From Polaromonas sp. YR568 (GTDB lineage Bacteria > Pseudomonadota > Gammaproteobacteria > Burkholderiales > Burkholderiaceae_C), in contig CAMARI010000005.1 in assembly GCA_945860515.1 (NCBI GenBank), positions 1 through 40,112 of the forward strand: a stretch of 40,112 bases of DNA. The letters are read 5' to 3'. The notes under the pieces are model-generated. The model did no database searches. It had not been told where the DNA came from and was given only the letters and a program-made list of their open reading frames with translations. The position numbers were made by a program, and so were the translations under genes. Below, piece by piece: positions 16,546-25,873 of this stretch (the stretch's first letter is position 1; the number at the start of each line of letters is the position of its first letter).

Positions 16546-18288
16546 TTAGTGGTTGTCCCGTGGTACGGCAGACCCACGCTTGCCCACCAGAAAGTCCATG
16601 TCCACGCCTTCATCGGCTTGCAGCACGTGGTCGATGTAAAGCTTGTAGTAGCCCGATGCCATGGCCGGCTCGGGTGCCTTCCAGGCGGCGCGGCGCTTGG
16701 CCAACTCGTCGTCGCTCACATGCAAATGCAGCAGGCGCTTGGGCACATTCAGCTCAATCAGGTCGCCGTTTTGCACCAGGGCCAGCGGCCCGCCGGCGGC
16801 GGCTTCTGGTGCGGTGTGCAGCACCACAGTACCGTAAGCCGTGCCGCTCATGCGGGCATCGCTGATGCGCACCATGTCGGTGATGCCTTTTTTCAGCACC
16901 TTGGGCGGCAGCGGCATATTGCCCACCTCTGCCATGCCGGGGTAGCCCTTGGGGCCGCAGTTTTTCAGCACCATCACGCAGTTCTCGTCAATGTCGAGGT
17001 TGTCGTCATCAATGCGTGCGTGAAAGTCTTCAATGTTTTCAAACACCACGGCGCGGCCGGTGTGCACCATCAGCGCAGGGGTGGCGGCGCTGGGCTTGAT
17101 GACCGCACCGCGTGGCGACAAGTTACCGCGCAGCACGGCAATGCCAGCTTTGTCTTTGAAGGGCTCGCTCAGCGGCTTGATGACTTCGGTGTTGTAGTTT
17201 TGCGCGTCCGCTATGTTCTGGCCCATCGTTTGGCCGTTGGCGGTGATGGCGTCCAAGTGCAGATGCTGTGCGATTTCTTTCATCACCACCGGCAGGCCGC
17301 CCGCATAGCAAAAATCTTCCATTAAGAATTTGCCGGACGGTTGCAGGTTCACCAGGCAAGGCAGCTCGCTGGCCAGGCGGTCAAAGTCATCGAGTTCCAG
17401 TTTGACGCCAATACGACCAGCCATGGCAATCAAATGAATCACCGCATTGGTGGAGCCGCCAATGGCCGCCAGCGTTTTGATGGCGTTTTCAAACGCCTGG
17501 CGCGTCAAGATTTTTGAAAGCACCAGGTCTTCGTGCACCATCGCAACGGCACGTCGCCCGGCCATCCGGGCCAGTACATTGCGCCTGCCGTCGACTGCCG
17601 GGTAAGCGGCGTTACCCGGCAGACCAATGCCAAGCGCCTCGACCATGCTGGCCATGGTGCTGGCGGTGCCCATCGTCATGCAGTGGCCGTGGCTGCGGTG
17701 CATGCAGCTTTCGGCTTCAAAAAAATCAGCCAGCTTGAGCGTGCCCGCACGTACCTGCTCGCTCATGCTCCACACGCCGGTGCCGCTGCCCAGCTCTTGG
17801 CCGCGCCATTTGCCGCTCAGCATCGGCCCGCCGCTCACGCCCACAGTTGGCAGGTCGACGCTGGCTGCCCCCATCACCAGCGATGGTGTAGTTTTGTCGC
17901 AGCCCATCAGCAGCACCACACCGTCAATCGGGTTGCCGCGAATGCTTTCTTCAACGTCCATGCTGGCCAGGTTGCGGTACAGCATGGCGGTGGGCCGCAA
18001 GAGCGTTTCACCCAGCGACATGACCGGAAACTCCAGCGGAAAGCCGCCCGCTTCGTAGACGCCGATCTTGACTTGTTCGGCAATCGTGCGGAAGTGGCTG
18101 TTGCACGGCGTCAGCTCGCTGAAGGTATTGCAAATGCCAATCACGGGACGGCCATCAAACTGGTCGTGCGGCACGCCCTTGCCCTTGACCCAGCTCCGGT
18201 AGGCAAAACCGTCACGGTCTTGCCGGCCAAACCACTGCTGGCTGCGCAGGTCTTCAGGCTTTTTTTTTGGCGTTATCTTGTCGGTCAT
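16546..18288 (-). CDS. IlvD/Edd family dehydratase (probable sugar-acid dehydratase, e.g. L-arabinonate-type)
   Basis: GCDKTTPSLVMGAAS; CMTMGTASTMA; GGSTNAVIHLIAMAGR; KNCGPKGYPGMAEVGNMPLPPKVL; RISDARMSGTAYGTVVLHTAPEAAAGGPLA; sits with dgoA/dgoK. Confidence 0.88.
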   Translation of the reverse strand: MTDKITPKKKPEDLRSQQWFGRQDRDGFAYRSWVKGKGVPHDQFDGRPVIGICNTFSELTPCNSHFRTIAEQVKIGVYEAGGFPLEFPVMSLGETLLRPTAMLYRNLASMDVEESIRGNPIDGVVLLMGCDKTTPSLVMGAASVDLPTVGVSGGPMLSGKWRGQELGSGTGVWSMSEQVRAGTLKLADFFEAESCMHRSHGHCMTMGTASTMASMVEALGIGLPGNAAYPAVDGRRNVLARMAGRRAVAMVHEDLVLSKILTRQAFENAIKTLAAIGGSTNAVIHLIAMAGRIGVKLELDDFDRLASELPCLVNLQPSGKFLMEDFCYAGGLPVVMKEIAQHLHLDAITANGQTMGQNIADAQNYNTEVIKPLSEPFKDKAGIAVLRGNLSPRGAVIKPSAATPALMVHTGRAVVFENIEDFHARIDDDNLDIDENCVMVLKNCGPKGYPGMAEVGNMPLPPKVLKKGITDMVRISDARMSGTAYGTVVLHTAPEAAAGGPLALVQNGDLIELNVPKRLLHLHVSDDELAKRRAAWKAPEPAMASGYYKLYIDHVLQADEGVDMDFLVGKRGSAVPRDNH

Positions 18289-18305
18289 AGGGAAAATCCT
18301 TAATT

Positions 18306-18320
18306 GATAAACATATTATC
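18306..18320. promoter_or_regulatory. Candidate operator palindrome GATAA-N5-TTATC in the divergent intergenic region
   Basis: GATAA-ACATA-TTATC between the dehydratase start (18288) and the regulator ATG (18355). Confidence 0.4.
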
Positions 18321-18354
18321 GTCATACCATTGCCCCGCCACCCTAGTAGTAACC

Positions 18355-19098
18355 ATGATCAAAAACGTCCACGGCAATACAGTTGACCATCTCGGAGAAG
18401 CCATCGTGGCGGGCCGCTACGGTGTGGGCGCGTCGATTCCGCCCGAGCCGGTGCTGTGCCTTGAACTGGGTGTCAGCCGCACGGTGGTGCGCGAGGCTGT
18501 CAAGTCACTGATTGCCAAGGGGTTGATGACCACCGGCCCCAAAGTCGGCACCCGTGTGTTGCCCCCAGAGCACTGGAACTGGTTTGACCCGGACGTGATT
18601 ACCTGGCAATCCCAGGCCGGTTTGACGCCAGAGTTTTTGCGCGATCTGCAAGACCTGCGCCGCGTGGTGGAGCCCGCAGCCGTGCGCTTGACGGCTGAAC
18701 GCGCAACCGCAGAAGATATTGCGCAGATTGAAGACGCTTACGCAGGCATGAAGCGCGCCGTCGACAGTGGTGGCGACTACGTGACCTTTGACCTGCGCTT
18801 TCACCAGGGCTTGCTGCGTGCTTGTGGCAACCGCATGCTGGTGCAAATGAGCAAGGCGCTGGGTGCACTGTTGCGCACCAGTTTCGAAATTTCGACACGC
18901 CGCAAAGACGGCCCGCGCAGCTCATTGCCGATGCACCGTGAGGTGCTGGACGCCGTCATTGCGCATGACCCGGACCGCGCAGAAAAAGCCATTCGCGTAT
19001 TGATTGACGGTGCGCGCAAAGATATCGAAGAAGTGCTGGCGTCGCGGCGCCGTTTGCCACGCTTGAACGAGCCTGCGCGAATGTTGAAAGTTGCGTGA
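18355..19098 (+). CDS. FadR/GntR-family transcriptional regulator (FCD domain)
   Basis: PEPVLCLELGVSRTVVREAVKSLIAKGLMTTGPKVGTRVLP (wHTH); DLQDLRRVVEPAAVRLTAERAT...FDLRFHQGLLRACGNRML (FCD). Confidence 0.9.
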   Translation: MIKNVHGNTVDHLGEAIVAGRYGVGASIPPEPVLCLELGVSRTVVREAVKSLIAKGLMTTGPKVGTRVLPPEHWNWFDPDVITWQSQAGLTPEFLRDLQDLRRVVEPAAVRLTAERATAEDIAQIEDAYAGMKRAVDSGGDYVTFDLRFHQGLLRACGNRMLVQMSKALGALLRTSFEISTRRKDGPRSSLPMHREVLDAVIAHDPDRAEKAIRVLIDGARKDIEEVLASRRRLPRLNEPARMLKVA

Positions 19099-19108
19099 AA
19101 AAAACAAG

Positions 19109-19666
19109 ATGCAAAAAATATCAGACGCAACTATTCACTGGTTTTTCAAAGGCCTCGAATTGCTCATTGTGCTGTGCATGCTGGGCATGGTGGTCATGGT
19201 GTTTGGCAATGTGGTGCTGCGCTACGCTTTCAATACAGGCATCACGATTTCAGACGAAATGTCGCGCTACTGTTTTATCTGGCTGACCTACATCGGCGCG
19301 ATGGTGGCGATGCACGAAAAGGGGCATTTGGGCGTTGACACCCTGGTCAAGCACCTGGGTTTGACGGGCAAAAAAATCTGCCTGTTGTTGAGCGAAACCA
19401 TCATGCTGGGCTGCAATGCCCTGTTTTTTGTCGGCACCTTCAAGATGCATGATCTGCAGGTGACCAATATATCGCCGGTTGTCGGCATGTCGATGATCTG
19501 GGTCTTCGGCATTGGCTACATCGTCGCTATCGTGATGGGCATCATGAATGTGAATGTCATCTACCGCTTGCTGACCGGGCAGTTGTCTGAAGCCGAACTG
19601 GTGCAGGTGATTGAAACCGAGGGCTTGGCGGACGCCCAGAAGCAGCTTCATGGAGCCAAGCCATGA
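19109..19666 (+). CDS. TRAP transporter small permease (DctQ)
   Basis: Four-TM protein; FGNVVLRYAFNTGITISDEMSRYCFIWLTYIGAMVAMHEKGHLGVD. Confidence 0.92.
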   Translation: MQKISDATIHWFFKGLELLIVLCMLGMVVMVFGNVVLRYAFNTGITISDEMSRYCFIWLTYIGAMVAMHEKGHLGVDTLVKHLGLTGKKICLLLSETIMLGCNALFFVGTFKMHDLQVTNISPVVGMSMIWVFGIGYIVAIVMGIMNVNVIYRLLTGQLSEAELVQVIETEGLADAQKQLHGAKP

Positions 19667-20961
19667 CCGTCACGGTTTTCATTGTTAGCCTGCTGGCAGC
19701 CATGGCCATTGGCATGCCAATTGCCTATGCGCTGCTGGTGTGCGGCTTGAGCCTGATGGCCTTCCTGTCGATGACCAGCGGGCTGGTGACGTTTGACAGC
19801 CAGATCCTGGCCCAGCGTTTTGTCGAAGGCGCTGACAATTTTCCGCTGCTGGCCGTGCCCTTCTTTTTACTGGCCGGAGAGTTCATGAACGCGGGTGGCC
19901 TGAGCCGCCGCATTGTGAACCTGGCGATGGCGTGGGTCGGGCATTTTCGGGGCGGGCTGGGTTATGTCACGGTGATTGCTGCCGTCATCATGGCCTCACT
20001 GTCGGGCTCGGCGGTGGCTGACACGGCTGCGCTGGCCGCGCTGTTGATCCCCATGATGCGGGCTGCGGGCTACAACATTGGCCGTGCTTCGGGTTTGATC
20101 GCTTCCGGCGGCATCATCGCGCCTGTCATACCGCCATCGATTGGCATGATTATTTTTGGTGTCGCAGGTAATGTGTCGATCACCAAATTGTTTTTGGCCG
20201 GTATTGTGCCGGGCCTGTTGATGGGCGTGGCCATAGGCCTGACCTGGTGGTGGGTCGCCAAGCGAGAAAACGTGCAGCCAGCACCCAGGCTGGCCATGCC
20301 CGAGCGCTTGCGCATCACCGCCGAAGGTGGCTTCGCGCTGGCTCTGCCGGTGGTGATCATCGGCGGCATGAAGTTTGGTGTGTTCACGCCGACTGAAGCG
20401 GCGGTGGTGGCAGCGGTGTACAGCTTTGCGGTGGGCATGTTTATTTATCGTGAGCTGAAATGGTCAGCGCTGTATGGGCTGATATTGGCCGCTGGCAAGA
20501 CGACTGCCGTAGTGATGTTTTTGGTGGCCGCCGCCATGGTCAGCGCCTGGCTGATCACAGTGGCCAACATACCGACTGAAGTCGCCAAAATGATGGAGCC
20601 CTTCATGGGCAACAAGATGCTGCTGATGTTCATCATGATGGTGCTGGTGGTGATTGTCGGTACCGCGCTTGACTTCACGCCTACCGTGCTCATCTTGACC
20701 CCGGTACTGATGCCGCTGGTTTTAAAAGCTGGCATTGACCCCGTTTATTTTGGTGTGTTGTTTATCATGAATAATGCGATTGGCTTGATCACGCCGCCTG
20801 TGGGCACAGTGCTCAATGTTGTTTGCGGTGTCGCGAAAATCAGCATGGACGATGCCTTCAAAGGAGTGCTGCCCTTTTTGCTGGCCCAGCTCGCCGTCTT
20901 GTTTTTATTGATTGCTTTCCCTTCAATCGTCCTCGTTCCACTTCAATGGATGATGCGTTAG
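19663..20961 (+). CDS. TRAP transporter large permease (DctM)
   Basis: LAVPFFLLAGEFMNAGGLSRRIV; GSAVADTAALAALLIPMMRAAGY; IIAPVIPPSIGMIIFGVAG; GLITPPVGTVLNVV. Confidence 0.94.
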   Translation: MTVTVFIVSLLAAMAIGMPIAYALLVCGLSLMAFLSMTSGLVTFDSQILAQRFVEGADNFPLLAVPFFLLAGEFMNAGGLSRRIVNLAMAWVGHFRGGLGYVTVIAAVIMASLSGSAVADTAALAALLIPMMRAAGYNIGRASGLIASGGIIAPVIPPSIGMIIFGVAGNVSITKLFLAGIVPGLLMGVAIGLTWWWVAKRENVQPAPRLAMPERLRITAEGGFALALPVVIIGGMKFGVFTPTEAAVVAAVYSFAVGMFIYRELKWSALYGLILAAGKTTAVVMFLVAAAMVSAWLITVANIPTEVAKMMEPFMGNKMLLMFIMMVLVVIVGTALDFTPTVLILTPVLMPLVLKAGIDPVYFGVLFIMNNAIGLITPPVGTVLNVVCGVAKISMDDAFKGVLPFLLAQLAVLFLLIAFPSIVLVPLQWMMR

Positions 20962-21000
20962 TTTTTTTCAGTGCTTTATTTTTATCAACAGGAGACAACC

Positions 21001-22020
21001 ATGTTTAAACGTAGAACTTTCAATCAGCTGGCACAGGCTCTGGCCATCGGCTCACTGCTCATCACCACCTCGGCGATGGCGCAATTTGCAGACCGCACCA
21101 TCAAGTTCACCAATGGCGTGAATGAAGACCACCCGGTCGGTGTGGGCGTCAAGAAGATGCAGGAAGTTTTGGCTGCCAAGACCGGCGGCAAGATGAAGAT
21201 CAACGCCTTTTGGGGTGGTTCGGCCGGCGGTGACTTGCCTGCTACCCAGGCCCTGCGTGCCGGCACGCAAGAGATGGTTTGCACATCCTCATCACCCCTG
21301 GTGGGCATTGTGAAAGAACTCGGCGCCTTTGACTTGCCTTTTCTTTTCGCGAATGAAAAAGAAGCCGATGCCGTGCTCGATGGCCCCGCTGGCGCCTACT
21401 TCAACAAGAAGCTTGAAGACGCAGGGCTGGTTAATCTGGCTTACTGGGAAAACGGTTTTAGAAACCTGACCAACAGCAAGCGTGCTGTGGCCAGGGCGGA
21501 AGATTTTGACGGCGTCAAGGTTCGCGTGATGCAAAACAATATTTTTCTTGACACCTTCAAAACCCTGGGCACCAATGCCGTGCCAATGGCCTTTGGTGAA
21601 GTCTTCACTGCACTGGAGACCAAAACCATTGACGGCCAGGAAAACCCGTTCGTCACGATTGAAACGTCCAAGTTCAATGAAGTGCAAAAGTTCTTGAGCG
21701 TGACACGCCATGCCTACACACCGTTTTTGATTTTGTACAGCAAAAAACTGTGGGACCAGCTCAGCCCGCAAGAGCAGGGCGTGCTGCGTGAAGCTGCGAT
21801 GGAAGGCCAAAAAGTACAACGTGCAGCCAACCGTTCATTGAACGAAAAGTCATTGACCAGCCTGAAAACCAAAGGCATGCAGGTCAATGAAGTCAGCCCG
21901 GCCGAGCAGCGCCGCATGTTCGAAAAAGTCAGGCCTGTGTATGACCGCAATGTGCCCACCATCGGTGCTGAAGCCGTGACGACGGTCTTGGACGCACTGA
22001 AGAGAGCACGCGGCGGCTAA
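21001..22020 (+). CDS. TRAP transporter substrate-binding protein (DctP)
   Basis: Signal peptide; GLVNLAYWENGFRNLTNSKRAV; GVKVRVMQNNIFLDTFKTLGTNAVPMAFGEVFTALETKTIDGQENP. Confidence 0.94.
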   Translation: MFKRRTFNQLAQALAIGSLLITTSAMAQFADRTIKFTNGVNEDHPVGVGVKKMQEVLAAKTGGKMKINAFWGGSAGGDLPATQALRAGTQEMVCTSSSPLVGIVKELGAFDLPFLFANEKEADAVLDGPAGAYFNKKLEDAGLVNLAYWENGFRNLTNSKRAVARAEDFDGVKVRVMQNNIFLDTFKTLGTNAVPMAFGEVFTALETKTIDGQENPFVTIETSKFNEVQKFLSVTRHAYTPFLILYSKKLWDQLSPQEQGVLREAAMEGQKVQRAANRSLNEKSLTSLKTKGMQVNEVSPAEQRRMFEKVRPVYDRNVPTIGAEAVTTVLDALKRARGG

Positions 22021-22040
22021 TTTGCTGAGGCGTTGATCAG

Positions 22041-22074
22041 AAAGCCGCGTGGAGTCATCCGCGCGGCTTTTTTT
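22041..22074 (+). terminator. Rho-independent terminator after dctP
   Basis: AAAGCCGCG...CGCGGCTTT followed by TTTT. Confidence 0.75.
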
Positions 22075-22085
22075 AGGAGCAAAAC

Positions 22086-23291
22086 TTGAAAATCACGCAA
22101 CTCGAAACCATACGGCTGGGCGAATTCCCGAACATTATTTGGGTGCGCCTGCACACCGACGAAGGTTTGACTGGCTTGGGCGAAACCTTCATGGGCGCGG
22201 CCGCTGTTGAGGCCTACTTGCATGAATGGGCCGCGCCAAAACTGCTCGGCCAAGACCCGCTGGCCATCGAGTCCCGCAACCGCGACATCACCGGTTACCT
22301 GGGCTGGCGCGGCTCGGGTGTCGAAACACGCGGCAACTCGGCCATCGACATTGCGCTGTGGGACATTTTTGGCAAAGCCGCCAACATGCCTGTGCACACC
22401 GCATTGGGTGGCAAAAGCCGTGACAGCATTCGTATTTACAACACCTGCGCTGGCTACCAGTATGTGCGTAGCGCGACCAACCAAACAACGTCCAATTGGG
22501 GATTGGGCAATGTGAGCAAAAACCAAGGGCCGTATGAAGACCTTCAGGGCTTTTTGAACAACGCAGGCGAGCTGGCGCAGTCGCTGCTGTCTGAAGGCAT
22601 CACCGCGATGAAGATCTGGCCTTTCGACATGGCCGCTGAAAAAAGCCATGGTCAGTACATCAGCCATGCTGATCTTGACGCGGCGCTGGAACCCTTCAAA
22701 AAAATCCGCGATGCTGTTGGCGACCAGATGGACATCATGGTCGAGTTTCACAGCCTGTGGCGCTTGCCGATGGCACAAAAAATCGCCCGTGCGCTCAAAC
22801 CGTTCAACACCTTCTGGCATGAAGACGCCATCCGCATGGACTCGCTCGATTTGCTCAAACAGTACGCGGTGGACTGCGAGGCATTGATCTGCGCCAGCGA
22901 AACCCTGAGCTACAAATGGGGCTTCAAAGACTACCTGCAAACCGGCGTGGCAGGGGTGGCCATGTTGGACCTGAGCTGGTGCGGCGGCCTGTCTGAGGCC
23001 CGCAAAATAGCCGCCATGGCCGACGCCTGGCAACTGCCCGTCGCCCCGCACGACTGCACCGGCCCGGTGGTGTGGGCCGCCTCCACCCACTTGTCGCTGC
23101 ACGCGCCCAACGCTCTGGTGCAAGAAAGCGTGCGTGCTTTTTTTACCGGTTGGTACAAAGAGCTGGTCACTGAGTTACCAGTGGTTGAAAACGGCATGAT
23201 CAGCCTGAACAACAAGCCCGGCTTGGGTCTGGAGCTGCTGCCCGACTTGCACAAGCGGGCAGATGCGGTGGTGCGAATCAGTAAAAGTTGA
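22086..23291 (+). CDS. Mandelate racemase/muconate lactonizing (enolase superfamily) enzyme, probable sugar-acid dehydratase
   Basis: GNSAIDIALWDIFGKAANMPVHTALGG; AMKIWPFD; DIMVEFHSLWRLPMAQKIARAL; FWHEDAIR; ICASETL; PVAPHDCTGPVVWAASTHLS. Confidence 0.88.
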   Translation: MKITQLETIRLGEFPNIIWVRLHTDEGLTGLGETFMGAAAVEAYLHEWAAPKLLGQDPLAIESRNRDITGYLGWRGSGVETRGNSAIDIALWDIFGKAANMPVHTALGGKSRDSIRIYNTCAGYQYVRSATNQTTSNWGLGNVSKNQGPYEDLQGFLNNAGELAQSLLSEGITAMKIWPFDMAAEKSHGQYISHADLDAALEPFKKIRDAVGDQMDIMVEFHSLWRLPMAQKIARALKPFNTFWHEDAIRMDSLDLLKQYAVDCEALICASETLSYKWGFKDYLQTGVAGVAMLDLSWCGGLSEARKIAAMADAWQLPVAPHDCTGPVVWAASTHLSLHAPNALVQESVRAFFTGWYKELVTELPVVENGMISLNNKPGLGLELLPDLHKRADAVVRISKS

Positions 23292-23324
23292 TCAAACGTC
23301 AATCCCACACGAAAGAACTGCATC

Positions 23325-24437
23325 ATGAAAATCAAATCAGTCACTCCTTTCATTTTGCATGTGCCTGTCACGGGCGGGCAAATCGCCGACAGCACCCACA
23401 CTGTTTCAAACTGGGGCGTGGTGGGCGCGCAAATTCAAACAGAAAGCGGTATCACTGGCTATGGCTTCACCGGCACGCACGCGCACTTGCCAAGCGACCA
23501 GCTGATCACCCGCTGCATTGAAACCTGCCATGCGCCGTTGCTGATAGGTGAGGATGCCAGTGACATCAACCGCCTGTGGCACAAGCTGGCACGCAACCCG
23601 GCTTTGCAGTGGGTGGGGCGTGCAGGCATCACCACGCTGGCGCATGCCGCCATTGACGTGGCGCTGTGGGACATCAAGGCCAAGGCCGCAGCACAACCGC
23701 TTTGGAAGTTGCTCGGCGGCCAGGTGCGTGACAAGGTCAGGGCCTACAACACGGACATCGGCTGGCTCAGTATTCCTGATGCGCAACTGGTGGCGGGTGC
23801 ACAACGCGCGGTTGCTGATGGTTTTACAGGCATCAAAATCAAAGTCGGCTCAACCGTCGAGCGTGACCTGCGCCGGCTGGCTCTGGTACGCCAGGCCATT
23901 GGCCCAGACGTGACGCTGGCCATCGACGGCAACGGCAAATGGAACCTGGCAACTTGCCAGCGCTTTTGCCGCGCGGCAGAAGCGTTAGATGTTTATTGGT
24001 TTGAAGAGCCGCTGTGGTATGACGATGTCAAAGGCCACGCGCAGCTTGCGCGCGTCACGTCCATCCCCGTGGCGTTGGGTGAGCAGCTTTACACCACTGA
24101 TGCGTTCGCTGAATTTTTTGCACAACAGGCGATCGCGTGGGTCCAGCCCGATGTCACGCGCATGGCAGGCATCACCGAGGTGCTGCGCGTGTGTGATACG
24201 GCCCACTCGTTTCGCCTGCCGGTTGCCCCACACGCAGGCGACATGAGTCAGGTGCATGTGCACCTAGCGTACGCCCACCCGGCCTGCGAAGTGCTGGAAT
24301 ACATACCGTGGATCAAAGACTGCTTTACCGAACCTGCGGACGTGGTGGACGGGCACTTCAAGCTGCCGCAATTGCCTGGGGCGGGGACGACGCCTACAGC
24401 TTCTGCTTGGGAGAAGTATCGGCAGGTGACGGCTTAA
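23325..24437 (+). CDS. Second enolase-superfamily enzyme (mandelate racemase subgroup, probable sugar-acid dehydratase)
   Basis: [33 protein letters not shown] (KxK); [48 protein letters not shown]. Confidence 0.88.
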   Translation: MKIKSVTPFILHVPVTGGQIADSTHTVSNWGVVGAQIQTESGITGYGFTGTHAHLPSDQLITRCIETCHAPLLIGEDASDINRLWHKLARNPALQWVGRAGITTLAHAAIDVALWDIKAKAAAQPLWKLLGGQVRDKVRAYNTDIGWLSIPDAQLVAGAQRAVADGFTGIKIKVGSTVERDLRRLALVRQAIGPDVTLAIDGNGKWNLATCQRFCRAAEALDVYWFEEPLWYDDVKGHAQLARVTSIPVALGEQLYTTDAFAEFFAQQAIAWVQPDVTRMAGITEVLRVCDTAHSFRLPVAPHAGDMSQVHVHLAYAHPACEVLEYIPWIKDCFTEPADVVDGHFKLPQLPGAGTTPTASAWEKYRQVTA

Positions 24438-25602
24438 ACGCTGCAACGCCATAACGCGTCCCTCGCCCCTGCCCAGACTTCAGCAGCAGTCCCAAGCTAA
24501 CTAGCACCGTTAACTCTCGATAAGCGGTAGCGCGCGACAAACCAGTGATGGCAACGTATTTCTCGGTGCTAATGCCATCGCTAAAAGCCTCTTTCGTATC
24601 AAGCAGCTTGGCCAGCACCTTTTGCTGCCCCGCGCTGATGCCAGGGTGAATACTTCGCACCTGCTGCCAAATGCGTGTTTTGCTTACAGCGCCTTGCATT
24701 TGCTGAATGCTGTGCTCACATGCGCCTTGCAGGCGCTGTATAAACCATTGCACCCAAGCTGTCACATTCAGGTTGCCTTTGCTTGTAGCGGCTTGCAGTT
24801 GGTCGTAGTAGTCGCTGCGGTGCGCCAGCAACTGGTGTGACAGGCTGAACAGGTGCTGGCTGCTTTGCGCGTCTTGTGCCAGTGCCAGGTCACTTAGCGC
24901 CCGGCCTATGCGGCCGTTGCCGTCTTCAAACGGGTGAATGGCCTCCAGCCACAGGTGCGCGACGGCTGCTCTGGCAATGCCGTCTATCTGGCCCTGGCTG
25001 CTGTTAAACCACGCCACCAGTTGCTGCATGTGCGCGGCTACGTCTTTGGATGGCAGCGCTTCGTAGTGAATGATGTCGTTTTTACCAAGCTGCGGCGTGA
25101 CGATCTGCATCGGCTCATCGTGGCTGCGGTACACACCAACAGTAAACCGATTCATTCGCCCAGGGAACAAAGACGCGTGCCAGCCAAGTAACTGCGCTTC
25201 ACTCAGCGGCTGCTGGTACTGGCTGACGGCCGCCTGAATCACGTCCAGTGTGGCTTCTTCACGCAGTGGGGCAGCGTTGTCAATTTTGAAGTTCTTGCGC
25301 GCTGGCTTGGCGCTGGGTATGGCGGCTTTTGTAGTGGTTTTGGCAGCGGTAGCCAAGCCCAGCCGCCGCGCTGCCGACTGGCGCACCGACTGCGGGTGCA
25401 ACATCTCACCTTCAATTTGCGCTGTGGCCAGTGCCTCAAATGCCAGACCCTCGATCGTCAAGTCTGCCAGGTCAACCAGTTGCAACTGACTGGCCATGCC
25501 CAGCATGCGGCCCTGCGCAATGCGCGCGCTTGTTACGGCAGGCTGCAAAGCCTGCGCGTCAAACTCAAAATTGGGCCATTTTTTGGCTTGCCATATCCAC
25601 AT
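24394..25602 (-). CDS. Fic family protein (DUF4172-like N-terminus, class II Fic, C-terminal wHTH-like region)
   Basis: Fic motif [15 protein letters not shown]-terminal inhibitory-type motif TAQIEG ([S/T]xxxE[G/N]); C-terminus [41 protein letters not shown]. Confidence 0.9.
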   Translation of the reverse strand: MWIWQAKKWPNFEFDAQALQPAVTSARIAQGRMLGMASQLQLVDLADLTIEGLAFEALATAQIEGEMLHPQSVRQSAARRLGLATAAKTTTKAAIPSAKPARKNFKIDNAAPLREEATLDVIQAAVSQYQQPLSEAQLLGWHASLFPGRMNRFTVGVYRSHDEPMQIVTPQLGKNDIIHYEALPSKDVAAHMQQLVAWFNSSQGQIDGIARAAVAHLWLEAIHPFEDGNGRIGRALSDLALAQDAQSSQHLFSLSHQLLAHRSDYYDQLQAATSKGNLNVTAWVQWFIQRLQGACEHSIQQMQGAVSKTRIWQQVRSIHPGISAGQQKVLAKLLDTKEAFSDGISTEKYVAITGLSRATAYRELTVLVSLGLLLKSGQGRGTRYGVAAFKPSPADTSPKQKL

Positions 25603-25603
25603 A

Positions 25604-25667
25604 ATGAAGCGTATTTTAGGGCAATACGCTTCAAAAATGAAGCGTAATTCTGAAATTTACGCTTCAT
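25604..25667. promoter_or_regulatory. Two tandem operator-like palindromes (TGAAGCGTA...TACGCTTCA) directly upstream of fic
   Basis: TGAAGCGTATT-N8-AATACGCTTCA then TGAAGCGTAA-N9-TTACGCTTCA, just outside the fic start codon (coordinates +/-1). Confidence 0.75.
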
Positions 25668-25873
25668 GGTGATTTGAAGTGGCACTCAAGTTGCTACTTA
25701 TTTGGGAGCTGCTTCCCTACGTATTCATTAGTCTAAATGCCTAAATGATAGGTGAAAAACAGAAAAAACAGCCTGAAGCTGAAGTTGGCGTTAGGCCATT
25801 GTCCAATTTCTCGCAGCCCAGCAGCGTGGTGCGCGAGCATGAGCTGGGTAATGAGGCCTCAAAACGGTGGTGA

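Noticed and set aside
16459-17325. 288-aa plus-strand ORF opposite dgoK/IlvD-Edd
   Set aside because: His/Val/Gln-rich translation typical of the antisense frame of a GC-rich gene; no domain signature.
17533-18303. 256-aa plus-strand ORF opposite the IlvD/Edd gene
   Set aside because: Antisense shadow ORF; the minus-strand IlvD/Edd motifs are unambiguous.
22017-23123. 368-aa minus-strand ORF opposite the first enolase-superfamily gene
   Set aside because: Shadow ORF; the plus-strand gene has clear metal-ligand motifs and a terminator/RBS context.
25739-25796. 58-bp attC-like pair GCCTAAA...GTTAGGC upstream of fic
   Set aside because: R'' box deviates at the conserved final C, and I could not draw convincing inner L boxes. 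Kept only as a prompt for a covariance-model scan.
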